Below are positions 1 to 7,616 of a stretch of DNA of 8,253 nt, one piece after another. Origin of the DNA: an uncultured Blautia sp. (lineage in GTDB: Bacteria > Bacillota > Clostridia > Lachnospirales > Lachnospiraceae). The stretch spans positions 1 to 8,253 of the forward strand of contig CAKRRX010000113.1 in the NCBI GenBank assembly GCA_934394595.1. Reading direction: 5' to 3'. Positions within the stretch are counted from its first letter, which is position 1. Every line of letters begins with the position of its first letter. Position numbers and translations under genes: made by a program. Below the pieces are notes generated by a model. That model searched no databases, was not told the origin of the DNA, and saw only the letters and a program-made list of their open reading frames with translations.

Positions 1-845
1 CAGGTATAGGTGGTAAATCCTTCTGCTGTACAGCTAGACTCCGTTCTTTCTGCCTGGTAACAATGCCCCAGCGCGCTGCGATAATCAGAAACGATCACTT
101 TGTCACAATTTTTACAGGTGGAAGTGGTATAGCCTTCTTTTGTACAGGTTGGTGCTGTCACAACAGTTTCATAATCATGGCCTGTAGCTTCCTTATAATT
201 GGAAATATAGGAAAGTCCACAGCCACTACAGGTATTTTGGGTGTAACCTTTTTCTGTACAGGTTGGTTCGATCACCTGCTTTTTATACTGATGTCCGACA
301 GCACCTACATAATGATCTGTATAAGAGTAAGAGCAGTTTTTACAGGTGTAATAGGTGTATCCACGCTCTGTACAGGTAGGTTGGATCACTGTGATCTCAA
401 AATCATGTTCCAATGGTTCTGTCCAGGAATCATCAAAAAAAGTTCCACAATTTTTACACTGATGTCTGGTATAACCACTTGTGTTACAGGTGGCTTTTAC
501 AACAGTCTCTTCATAATCATGAGGCGTATTCGGGATATAGTTCTCACGCTTGGTATTTCCACAAAGGGCACAGGTATAAACGGTATATCCCTCTCTGGAA
601 CAGGTCGCTTCCACAACCTCTCCCTCACCATACTGATGCGCCATGGGATCGATTTCCAGCTCTGTTTTCTGCTCTTCCTGACACACGCTGCAGACCTGAA
701 TGTCGTATCCTTTTTCCACACAGGTGGCATCTTTATGTTCCTTTACCTCCCAGTTATGTCCTGTCGCTGGGATTACCTCTGTAAATGTCTCTCCACAATT
801 GTCGCAGACAAAGGATTTCTCTCCGTCTGTTGTACAGGTAGCCGG
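1..845 (-). repeat. Tandem 38-residue (114-bp) Cys-x2-Cys repeat array inside the LRR protein gene
   Basis: At least eight units are visible, with first cysteines at residues 891, 929, 969, 1007, 1045, 1083, 1121 and 1159. Spacing is 38 residues except one step of 40. The consensus is roughly P-T-C-T-x-x-G-Y-T-x-Y-T-C-x-x-C-G, then an aromatic-rich stretch and G-H-x-Y. The DNA is also partly conserved: TGTACAGGT occurs on the plus strand at 142, 256, 370 and 832, the first three exactly 114 bp apart. Because 114 is a multiple of three, gain or loss of a unit would keep the frame. The four-Cys-like arrangement suggests a small metal-binding or disulphide-stabilised module, but that is inference. 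The array continues beyond the left edge. Confidence 0.92.
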
Positions 846-3506
846 GGTGATCGTGGTATTTTCTTCTGACATGTGGATGGGATTTCGGGTAAGTGGATAA
901 TAGCTGTTTGTAAAAAACTCCTCTGCTTCTGATGAGTTCCAGGTATCATTGCAGGCATAATAAGTGACGGTGGCAGTTTTCCCATCTGAGCCAAATATCA
1001 TGTTCAACTCCGGGAAATCACCTAAAAATGTAACTTCATTTAGAGCAGGGCAGTATGACAAAGCTCCAAATTCAATTCGTTTCACTCCTGCTGGAATTTT
1101 AAATATTTCCAATGCATTATCACTGGAAAAAGCCATATTTCCGATACTCTTCAGCTTACTATCCGCTTTAAACTTAACTTCTTTTAAACTGCTGCACATA
1201 CAAAATGCTCTATTTTCTATAGAAGTTACGCTGGAGGGGATATCCATTTTCTCCAGTTTTTCACATTCAAAAAATACATCGACTGAAATTCTTTCCAGCT
1301 GTATATCTTCTGCAAAGATACATTGTGTCATGCTGCTACATCCCTGGAACGCACTTGTACCAATATTTACCACACTGGATGGAATTCCTACTTTTGAAAT
1401 TTTTTTACAATTTGTAAATGCACCATCTCCTATGCTTTTCAGATAATTAGGAAGCTTATCTACGGCTAGCTTCATGTTTTTACAGTCTGTAAAAGCATAT
1501 GTTTCTATGTACTCTATCCTTTCATGGAATTCAACACTCTTAATATTTCTGCCATTATAAAATGCATATTCTCTGATCCGGGTGATTTCTTGAGGAATCA
1601 CTAAGTTCTCCAGAGCCTTTCCATTCACATAATAGTCTACACCACCTTCGGCACAAAATTTCGGTCCTCTTTCCATTTGCAGCCATTTTTCAAGATCCTC
1701 AATGTATACCGAACGTACACTGTCTCCAAATGCAGAATAGTCGCAGTTACTCAGTTTTTTTGGAATACGAACACTTTCTATAACAGTTCCATCAAATGCA
1801 CCAAATTCTATCCTGCTTATATTTTCAGGAATATTAATCTTTTCCAATGAGGTACAATTCTGAAATGCTGAAGCACTAATTCTATCAATATTATCATCCA
1901 GTTCTCCCCATTTCAGCTTTGATAACCCATAAAATGCACTGTCTCCAATACTTAGAATGCCTTTTTTGACTCTTAAACCCTCAATAATAGCCTCATATTG
2001 TCCCCACGATGCAGCTGTTACCGAATGTCCGTTAATCATTTGGGTGCCACAAGAGCCTATTCCTACCTCATGATCCGTAGAAATCCCTACTTCCAGCACA
2101 TGTTCCGGCGTAATTCCCCAGAAAATATCTCCTCTGTCTTCATAGACAATATAAGGTGCCGGTATTACCTCTTCTATTACTTCCCCACACTTCTGACAGG
2201 TTTTCCTTAAAGTACCGGTCTTGTCTCCCTTGGCAGGTTCAATGATCTCTCCGGCATTCCATTCATGAGTGGTTCCAAAGGCTTTTGTAACTGCAAAGCC
2301 CCAGTCATCTGTACTGTAATCTGTAGTCAGTCTCAAGGTCGCAGAACTTCCCGGTACTACCACTGTTTTTCCAGCCAGCTGATCATTGATGTATTTCTGG
2401 TACAGGTCACCTTTTTCATCATAGATATAGAAAAAGTCATCGTAGTTTGTCTCAAACTTTGTTTTTTCATTAAAAGTCAGAATGATCTCATTTGCACCCT
2501 CCATGGATACTGTCCAGTCTGTACTGGTCTCAGTATTATAGGGATGATCTGACTGCAGTTCTTCTGTATCGATACAATGAATACAGTCATTATATTCCCT
2601 GCTTTTCTTCTGGCATACCTGACAGGTAGTATTATAATATCCCATATTTTCCTTGGTAGGATAATTATTGCCATCTGTCTGGATCTGCACCTCGTTGCCG
2701 TCACGGATATAAGTATGCTCTGTATTGGCAAAAAGACCATTTAAAGAACAATAAGGAATCCAGTTCACAGCCTTATATGCAGCTTGATACTCCTGGGTCC
2801 ATGTGGTATTCACTTCCCTGTAATAAACGGCCACAGCTGCTGTACTTGCAAATGTTGGAAGTGCTGTGGGTGCATCCCACACATAGTAAAGTGCTACCAT
2901 TCCAAGGGGACTGTTTGTAAATGCATCTGCATTGACTGTTTTTAATGTATCTGCACCGATATAAGCCTTGGTCAGCTCTGTGCATTCTGCAAAGGCTCCA
3001 CTTCCGATTTCTGTGATTCCATTTTCAATTTCCAGAGAAAGGACTTTGGATTTTTCCCATGGGTAATCGTCACTTCCGTCGTCTTTTATAATAGCACCTG
3101 TACCGGTAAAATGCAGTTTTCCCTGCTGGGAAAGCTCCCATTTTACTCCGGTGGCAAGTGTACCGCTTTTTGTAATGGTTTCGTTATCCTCAGGTATTTC
3201 TTCATTCGCCAAAAACAGTTCATCCGTAGCCTCGATACTTCCTGTTTCTACATCCTGCACCACATCTTCCATTGAGGATGCATCTGTAAATTCATCCCCG
3301 TCTGTGAAACCATCTGCCAGGGATTGCTCCTCTGTAGAATCCTCCCCCTCTGTGGCTTCTGCAAATACAGCCACATCTTCGCCGCTGTCAGCCACTTCTT
3401 CTGCATACGTCACATTTACATCTGATGTATTTCCCTCTGCATAAACAGGCACGCTGTTCAAAACCATCATGCCAGTCAGCAATATTGCTATGATTCTCTT
3501 CTTCAT
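1..3506 (-). CDS. BspA-like leucine-rich-repeat surface protein, C-terminally truncated by the window edge
   Basis: One uninterrupted frame runs from ATG at 3506 off the left edge, giving 1168 complete residues; the last partial codon (TG) fits the next expected Cys. A GGAGAG site (3511-3516) precedes the ATG. Residues 1-23 form a signal peptide: a basic start (MKKR), a hydrophobic core and a likely cut after V-Y-A. Residues 24-112 are an acidic Ser/Thr/Glu/Asp linker. Residues 115-249 are a first LRR-type module starting GTLATGVKWEL. A Cys-x2-Cys pair is at 295/298. Residues 319-410 resemble a CUB-like beta domain (LTF, FYIYDEKG, GSSATLRL, GFAV). A second Cys pair is at 437/440. Residues 517-860 hold about twelve LRR_5/BspA units, each with an AF-x-x-C-x-x-L core. 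From Cys891 on there are Cys repeats. The protein should be exported and may bind host or bacterial partners; this is inferred from the family. The cell-wall anchor, if any, is outside the window. Confidence 0.93.
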   Translation of the reverse strand, partial: MKKRIIAILLTGMMVLNSVPVYAEGNTSDVNVTYAEEVADSGEDVAVFAEATEGEDSTEEQSLADGFTDGDEFTDASSMEDVVQDVETGSIEATDELFLANEEIPEDNETITKSGTLATGVKWELSQQGKLHFTGTGAIIKDDGSDDYPWEKSKVLSLEIENGITEIGSGAFAECTELTKAYIGADTLKTVNADAFTNSPLGMVALYYVWDAPTALPTFASTAAVAVYYREVNTTWTQEYQAAYKAVNWIPYCSLNGLFANTEHTYIRDGNEVQIQTDGNNYPTKENMGYYNTTCQVCQKKSREYNDCIHCIDTEELQSDHPYNTETSTDWTVSMEGANEIILTFNEKTKFETNYDDFFYIYDEKGDLYQKYINDQLAGKTVVVPGSSATLRLTTDYSTDDWGFAVTKAFGTTHEWNAGEIIEPAKGDKTGTLRKTCQKCGEVIEEVIPAPYIVYEDRGDIFWGITPEHVLEVGISTDHEVGIGSCGTQMINGHSVTAASWGQYEAIIEGLRVKKGILSIGDSAFYGLSKLKWGELDDNIDRISASAFQNCTSLEKINIPENISRIEFGAFDGTVIESVRIPKKLSNCDYSAFGDSVRSVYIEDLEKWLQMERGPKFCAEGGVDYYVNGKALENLVIPQEITRIREYAFYNGRNIKSVEFHERIEYIETYAFTDCKNMKLAVDKLPNYLKSIGDGAFTNCKKISKVGIPSSVVNIGTSAFQGCSSMTQCIFAEDIQLERISVDVFFECEKLEKMDIPSSVTSIENRAFCMCSSLKEVKFKADSKLKSIGNMAFSSDNALEIFKIPAGVKRIEFGALSYCPALNEVTFLGDFPELNMIFGSDGKTATVTYYACNDTWNSSEAEEFFTNSYYPLTRNPIHMSEENTTITPATCTTDGEKSFVCDNCGETFTEVIPATGHNWEVKEHKDATCVEKGYDIQVCSVCQEEQKTELEIDPMAHQYGEGEVVEATCSREGYTVYTCALCGNTKRENYIPNTPHDYEETVVKATCNTSGYTRHQCKNCGTFFDDSWTEPLEHDFEITVIQPTCTERGYTYYTCKNCSYSYTDHYVGAVGHQYKKQVIEPTCTEKGYTQNTCSGCGLSYISNYKEATGHDYETVVTAPTCTKEGYTTSTCKNCDKVIVSDYRSALGHCYQAERTESSCTAEGFTTYT

Positions 3507-3535
3507 AAGCCTCTCCTTATTCTATAGTTCGTTCT

Positions 3536-3564
3536 ATCATACCATATTAGAACAGGCTTCTGAA
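3536..3564 (-). promoter_or_regulatory. Probable sigma-A promoter for the LRR protein gene
   Basis: Read on the minus strand, a -10 box TATGAT (3536-3541, five of six matches to TATAAT) lies 17 bp after a weaker -35 box TTCAGA (3559-3564, four of six). Transcription would start near 3529, leaving a leader of about 23 nt that contains the GGAGAG ribosome binding site. The 135-bp gap from the upstream ATPase gene leaves room for an independent promoter. No convincing hairpin with a T-run was seen after the ATPase stop, so read-through is possible. Confidence 0.5.
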
Positions 3565-3641
3565 TTAGCTAGCTGCATATGATTTAAAAATCAACTTTTT
3601 CCACAAAAACTTTCATGGCATTTTATGCACTTTTCCTGCTA

Positions 3642-5237
3642 TTATTTTGCCAAATATTTTTCGATTGTACACTCATGTACTTTTGTCTTCTTATCGTAAT
3701 TTATCCCAACTAACAGCAGATTTTCCTGATAATCCCTTAAAACATCACCATACTCTCGGTTTTTGATCTGATCAATTGCTCCTTTAGCGCTTTTATCCCA
3801 TTTCAATTCAATTACTGCCGCCGGCTTATCCTGATAAAGCTTTCTTGGCAAAAAACAAATGTCAGCAAAACCTTTTCCAGCAGGTAATTCACGAATAATC
3901 GTATAATATTCCCTTGCAAAATAAAATGCCAGAGCAATCGTACAACTCAGTGAATTTTCATCATTATACTGCAAAACAGAAATCTCTTGATGTACTCTGT
4001 CAATTCCCTTTGCAACCGTCTCACCGTCCATTCTCCATAAAGCTTCCAACAATTTTTTTGAATTCTCTACAGAGTCCATTACTTCATGCCATTCCATTGT
4101 ACTGATTGCATTTATATATTCTTGAGAAACCTCTTTATTTGGAATATACACAGTCTTATCCGGCCAGTGATAACCTAAATACCCTAAATGAACCAACAAC
4201 GTCAGTACATCGTCTTTACCCTGAAACGTAGTCATATCATTGGAAAAAGTCCCTGTATTGATCTGTACCCGATCTCCGGCAAGCATTTTCACAATTGCAT
4301 CTTTCAGACCATCATAATTTAAACGAATATATGTTTTGAGAGCTTCATATGTCTCTGTCTGATTCCAATAATTGTCAAACACCCCACTTATCATGGCATC
4401 TACCACTGATTTCGGGCTATACATTGCATAACTCTTCTTCTGGTCATTCTCTACTATAACCAATTCATATCCATCATACCAGGCTCTGGTTTCTTCGAAG
4501 TTCCTTTTGTACTTAATGCACAGATCCAGCACTTCCTTTTCTGTAAAACCGAAAAATTCAGCCATTTCCCTGGGATTCGTCATAGAATACTCGGTAAACA
4601 TGTTAAGTGCAGAATGAGAACCATACTTCTTAATTGGAAGAATACCTGTCATATATGCTAATGCAACATACTCCTGATCCTTCAGCCACGCCCGTAAAAA
4701 ATCAAGATATTTTTTTTGTGCCTCTTTATCCTGCTTATATTCTCGAAAAAGACAGTCCCATTCATCTATCAGTATCACAAACGGACATCTGGTTTTTGAA
4801 AAAATATCCTTCATCACCTGTATCAGATCATTCGTATCTCTAAAATGTAGCACAGTATAAGCATCCAGTAAATCAAAAAGCACATATCTCTTTAACCGAT
4901 CCAACATCTCATCTACACTGCTGGCTGCGCTCAGAAACTCCTGCATGTTAATTTTTATCACGTTATATTTGTTTAAATGCTCTTTGTAGCTTTCATCTCT
5001 GCTGATCTTTAACTGTTCAAACAGTCCAGATGCATCTTCTTCTCTTTCGTAGTACGCTGCCAGCATATTGGCAGCCATGGACTTCCCGAATCTTCTTGGA
5101 CGGCTGACGCATACAAATCTCTGCTCTGTACAAATTAAATCATTTATCCTGTCGATCAGACCACTCTTATCCACATAGATTTTTGACCTTAAACTATTCT
5201 GAAAGGCAGCGCTTCCAGGATTCAGATAGCTTCCCAT
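3642..5237 (-). CDS. AAA-ATPase-like protein with C-terminal PD-(D/E)XK nuclease-like domain (DUF1703 type)
   Basis: This 531-residue protein has the full two-part layout of the AAA-ATPase_like plus PDDEXK_9 (DUF1703) family, which is abundant and multicopy in gut anaerobes. Residues 5-40 hold the typical N-terminal region with YVDKSGLI. The Walker A-like loop is SRPRRFGKS (45-53), and the Walker B strand is FVILIDEWD (153-161), with D158/E159 as the likely Mg-ATP acidic pair. Near the C-terminus D459, then E477-L-K479 and Q490, match the D...ExK...Q pattern of PD-(D/E)XK enzymes, so the nuclease site looks intact. The start is supported by an AGGTG site (5242-5246). It has no signal peptide or membrane segment and should be cytoplasmic. 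The cellular role of the family is not established; defence, DNA processing and selfish spread have to be regarded as open. Length is normal and no frameshift is seen. Confidence 0.93.
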   Translation of the reverse strand: MGSYLNPGSAAFQNSLRSKIYVDKSGLIDRINDLICTEQRFVCVSRPRRFGKSMAANMLAAYYEREEDASGLFEQLKISRDESYKEHLNKYNVIKINMQEFLSAASSVDEMLDRLKRYVLFDLLDAYTVLHFRDTNDLIQVMKDIFSKTRCPFVILIDEWDCLFREYKQDKEAQKKYLDFLRAWLKDQEYVALAYMTGILPIKKYGSHSALNMFTEYSMTNPREMAEFFGFTEKEVLDLCIKYKRNFEETRAWYDGYELVIVENDQKKSYAMYSPKSVVDAMISGVFDNYWNQTETYEALKTYIRLNYDGLKDAIVKMLAGDRVQINTGTFSNDMTTFQGKDDVLTLLVHLGYLGYHWPDKTVYIPNKEVSQEYINAISTMEWHEVMDSVENSKKLLEALWRMDGETVAKGIDRVHQEISVLQYNDENSLSCTIALAFYFAREYYTIIRELPAGKGFADICFLPRKLYQDKPAAVIELKWDKSAKGAIDQIKNREYGDVLRDYQENLLLVGINYDKKTKVHECTIEKYLAK

Positions 5238-5291
5238 AATACACCTGCTCTCTAAGGAAAAACTTTCTACAGTATCACCATTTTCAATACA

Positions 5292-5307
5292 TTCATGATA
5301 CCATGAA
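5292..5307. promoter_or_regulatory. Perfect 16-nt dyad over the -10 box of the ATPase promoter, possible operator
   Basis: TTCATG (5292-5297) and CATGAA (5302-5307) are perfect inverted copies around a 4-nt centre and cover the whole -10 element. A second, wider inverted pair, GTATCA (5272-5277) and TGATAC (5296-5301), overlaps it. The position is that of a repressor site, but six-base arms in A+T-rich DNA can arise by chance and no regulator is encoded nearby. Confidence 0.3.
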
Positions 5308-5323
5308 AACTTTTCGGTCTCAA
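5295..5323 (-). promoter_or_regulatory. Probable sigma-A promoter for the AAA-ATPase gene
   Basis: On the minus strand, -35 TTGAGA (5318-5323, five of six) and -10 TATCAT (5295-5300, five of six) are separated by exactly 17 bp. A TG one base before the -10 makes it an extended -10. The expected start near 5288 gives a leader of about 50 nt before the ATG at 5237. This argues that the ATPase is transcribed separately from the upstream VanW-fusion operon. Confidence 0.65.
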
Positions 5324-5358
5324 TAATTTCCTCTCTGAAAATATGGGTAAGTCTACCT

Positions 5359-6741
5359 TTACCAGATCAAATCTTCTGGAATCATATCATAATCAAACAT
5401 TACCTCCGAATGATTATCTCGAACAAGCTGTTTTTCTACTACTTTTTTATTTTCCCTATCAATCACATTCCGATAAATTTTTGAAATCCGGAAGAATTTA
5501 TCCCTTTCCTTATGAAAGTGATGATCTTCTTCTATGATTTCATAATAATATGGAAATTCTTTTTGGCTTCGCATTTCTGCATATAAACGTTCATCCTGAC
5601 ACCAAGTCAAAATTTGGATATCCTGATCTGTATCATTTCTAAATCGATAATCAATATAATTATAGCTAACAGACGTTCCAGAACTAAAAGGGATCCGTTT
5701 TCCATGATCTGGTGCAAGAGCATCTGAATGGCAGTGTAATTCTGTCACCGTAAGAGGACTATGCAGCACAAGCAGATGAAGTGCGTTTCCCAGATTGCAC
5801 AGACCACCTCCAATTCCAGGCATAAGCTTATCTCCTATAATAATACGCCCATCTCGGTACCCCTTTCTTTTTGATGTCTTTCCAATTGTCTTCCAAAAAG
5901 AAAATGTCTCACCGGGATGTACAATAGTGCCATTAATCTTTGCTGTGGCCAATTCAATATTTTTTGCCTTATTTTTCTGAAGCACAGGATCTATTCCTTT
6001 TCCCTTTTTTATCAGACCACAATTATAAGAAAAAACCAGATTAGGCAACTTTTCTCTCTTCTTTGTTTTACAGAATTTTTCTTTACTCATAAAGTTTTTA
6101 ATGTGACGTTTGCCTCTTTCCTTCGATTGTGAAATAGCATAGGTCAAAGGACTTATTTCGCAAAACAACTTCTTCGCTTTCTTTTCCTGCATAGTTTCTT
6201 CTGTATTTTCTTTACAAATACCGCCTATCCTTCCGTAATATTTTTTATTATATTTCCAGCATTTTAGAATCATAAATTCCAAATATCTTCTTTTTCCGAT
6301 CTTCTTTTCGCCATCTAAACGGATAAACTTTACAAGAATACTTGCAATCTGGCTTCTATTAGCTCCCAATATATCTGTAAATACCTGATCTCCAATCATC
6401 ACAGCTTCTTCTTTTTTTATGCCCAGCATTTCTATTGCTTTTAAATAATTTTGGGGATCAGGTTTATCTGCATCACAAATAAACAAAGTATCTATATTTT
6501 CAGTAAAACGATGGATTCGTTCTTCATCATTATTTGAAATCAATAAAGTTTTCAAGCCAATACGATGGATCTTTCGGAAAAGTTTATCCACTTGCTCATT
6601 AGAATCATCACCATGATGTACCAGTGTATTATCTATGTCAAAAAGAATCCCCCGATATCCCTTCTCATATAGTTTTTGAAAATCGATTGAAAACACACTG
6701 TCCACATATTCAAAAGGGTAATATTGCTCCCACATTTTCAT
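5359..6741 (-). CDS. Fusion of YqeG-type HAD phosphatase and VanW-family domain
   Basis: Two domains that normally stand alone share one 460-residue frame. Residues 1-170 match YqeG-type HAD-IIIA phosphatases: motif I LFDIDNTLV with nucleophile D35 and acid D37, motif II LLISNN (66-71), motif III Lys in KPDP (93-96), and motif IV MIGDQVFTD with D118 and D123. All catalytic residues are present. After a short linker, residues 187-460 match VanW of the vanB-operon subfamily: KKLFCEISPLTYAIS (190-204), HPGETFSFWKTIGK (275-288), the Cys loop GIGGGLCNL (309-317), LHSPLTVTE (326-334) and YNYIDYRFRND (360-370). VanW biochemistry is unknown. No signal peptide is seen, so a cytoplasmic location is expected. 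The ATG is 6 nt after the preceding stop, suggesting translational coupling. An internal Met184 sits where a free VanW would start but has only a weak ribosome binding site. Confidence 0.9.
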   Translation of the reverse strand: MKMWEQYYPFEYVDSVFSIDFQKLYEKGYRGILFDIDNTLVHHGDDSNEQVDKLFRKIHRIGLKTLLISNNDEERIHRFTENIDTLFICDADKPDPQNYLKAIEMLGIKKEEAVMIGDQVFTDILGANRSQIASILVKFIRLDGEKKIGKRRYLEFMILKCWKYNKKYYGRIGGICKENTEETMQEKKAKKLFCEISPLTYAISQSKERGKRHIKNFMSKEKFCKTKKREKLPNLVFSYNCGLIKKGKGIDPVLQKNKAKNIELATAKINGTIVHPGETFSFWKTIGKTSKRKGYRDGRIIIGDKLMPGIGGGLCNLGNALHLLVLHSPLTVTELHCHSDALAPDHGKRIPFSSGTSVSYNYIDYRFRNDTDQDIQILTWCQDERLYAEMRSQKEFPYYYEIIEEDHHFHKERDKFFRISKIYRNVIDRENKKVVEKQLVRDNHSEVMFDYDMIPEDLIW

Positions 6742-6747
6742 TTACTC

Positions 6748-7443
6748 TCACTTTTCCATATATTCACATACCAGATCAATCTGTTCTCCAAAATCCTGAC
6801 CAAATTGATTATCAAAAAAAGCACTTCCTATGGTAAATGCCCATGGTCTGGCCTGTTTAACTTCCTGCAATCTCTGCCAACTGTTAATACTTCCTGCAAG
6901 ACAAACCGGTGCCTCTACATTTGCCGTAAATTCTGCATTAAGTCTTACCGGCTCTTTATTGTAGCGATATCCTAGAAGATCAATTCCATACGCTCCTTTT
7001 GAAACACATCTCATTGCCTCCTGAACCATCTCTTCGCAAGTTCCTTCAAGAACAGAGGGACGTCCATGTATTTTGCCAACAAAAGGCATATACTTTATAT
7101 TATTTTTCTGACAGATTTCATTCACTTCATCGGAATACATTGTACCCATCAAAATATCGCAGCCACATTCCACAGCCATCTTAGCACCTTCCAGGCTCTT
7201 TTCCTGCGTATATGCCACTACCTCAAGAACCGTTTTTTTACCACATTTTTTCATATATGCATAAAGTTCTTTCATTTCCGGCAATGGAAGTGGCTCTTCT
7301 TTAAAGCCCCAATAGACTGCTTTACAATTTTTACACTTATCAAATATCTCATACGCATTTTTCACAGTCTCATCATTGTATGTCAACATCACGATCAAAA
7401 TAGGACTGTAAGTTTTATCAGTTGAATATTTTTCTGTTGTCAT
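6748..7443 (-). CDS. Putative phosphate-binding TIM-barrel protein, function unknown
   Basis: The 231-residue product reads as an alternating beta/alpha barrel: strands LIVMLTY (16-22), KAVYWGF (41-47), TVLEVVAY (71-78), CDILMGTM (95-102), KYMPFVG (117-123), GIDLLGY (153-159), PVCLAGS (179-185) and AFTIGSAFF (202-210). The AGS (183-185) and IGSAFF (205-210) turns at the end of strands 7 and 8 are where ribulose-phosphate-binding barrels such as HisA and NanE hold a phosphate. K48/E49/E50, E74, H126/R128 and D155 are polar residues near strand ends and are candidate active-site groups. I do not recognise a named enzyme; a sugar-phosphate isomerase, epimerase or aldolase is an inference from fold only. 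The start at 7443 follows a weak AAGAG site; Met19 is a less likely alternative because it would cut into strand 1. The gene heads a probable two-gene operon with the HAD-VanW fusion. Confidence 0.75.
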   Translation of the reverse strand: MTTEKYSTDKTYSPILIVMLTYNDETVKNAYEIFDKCKNCKAVYWGFKEEPLPLPEMKELYAYMKKCGKKTVLEVVAYTQEKSLEGAKMAVECGCDILMGTMYSDEVNEICQKNNIKYMPFVGKIHGRPSVLEGTCEEMVQEAMRCVSKGAYGIDLLGYRYNKEPVRLNAEFTANVEAPVCLAGSINSWQRLQEVKQARPWAFTIGSAFFDNQFGQDFGEQIDLVCEYMEK

Positions 7444-7542
7444 ATGTTCTCTTTTCCCTGATTTAATATTCAGATTCCATTTGCCATCTATAAGTTTTTG
7501 ATCTCTTTTCTTAGCACTTTCACAAACCTCAAATATATTTTC

Positions 7543-7571
7543 ATTTTAGTACAACTATTTATCATTTTCAA
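7543..7571 (-). promoter_or_regulatory. Probable sigma-A promoter for the TIM-barrel/HAD-VanW operon
   Basis: On the minus strand, -35 TTGAAA (7566-7571, five of six) and -10 TAAAAT (7543-7548, five of six) are 17 bp apart. Start of transcription is expected near 7536, giving a leader of about 92 nt before the ATG at 7443. The surrounding DNA is very A+T-rich. No comparable promoter is seen in the 6-nt gap between the two downstream genes, which supports a single transcript. Confidence 0.65.
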
Positions 7572-7616
7572 TAGTAAATATCTTTACTCTGTTTTTACAC
7601 TTTATCAGTTTAAATA

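Noticed and set aside
1..845. CRISPR array or DNA-level satellite
   Set aside because: The repeats are coding, 114 bp long, diverged and in frame with a protein motif; there is no short repeat-spacer pattern.
63..869. Open plus-strand frame of 268 residues opposite the Cys-repeat array
   Set aside because: Its length is explained by the 114-bp repeat period, which keeps any open antisense frame open from unit to unit; the minus-strand frame has the real protein motifs.
964..1446. Plus-strand frame of 160 residues inside the LRR region
   Set aside because: Shadow of the repeated LRR coding pattern on the opposite strand, with no family resemblance.
3600..3640. Possible intrinsic terminator after the ATPase gene
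   Set aside because: Only a 4-bp GCAT/ATGC stem with an A-rich loop is present, and the following T-run is not adjacent; too weak to call.
5340..5358. Possible terminator hairpin (GGTA/TACC) after the HAD-VanW gene
   Set aside because: A 4-bp stem followed by an interrupted T-run is not convincing.
6190..6192. Separate vanW gene starting at internal Met184 of the fusion
   Set aside because: There is no stop in the upstream YqeG part and only a weak ribosome binding site; the continuous frame is the simpler reading, though a second internal start is not excluded.
5359..6741. Vancomycin resistance locus, because of the VanW domain
   Set aside because: VanW-family domains are widespread and not sufficient for resistance; no VanB-type ligase, VanH, VanX or VanR/VanS genes are in the window.
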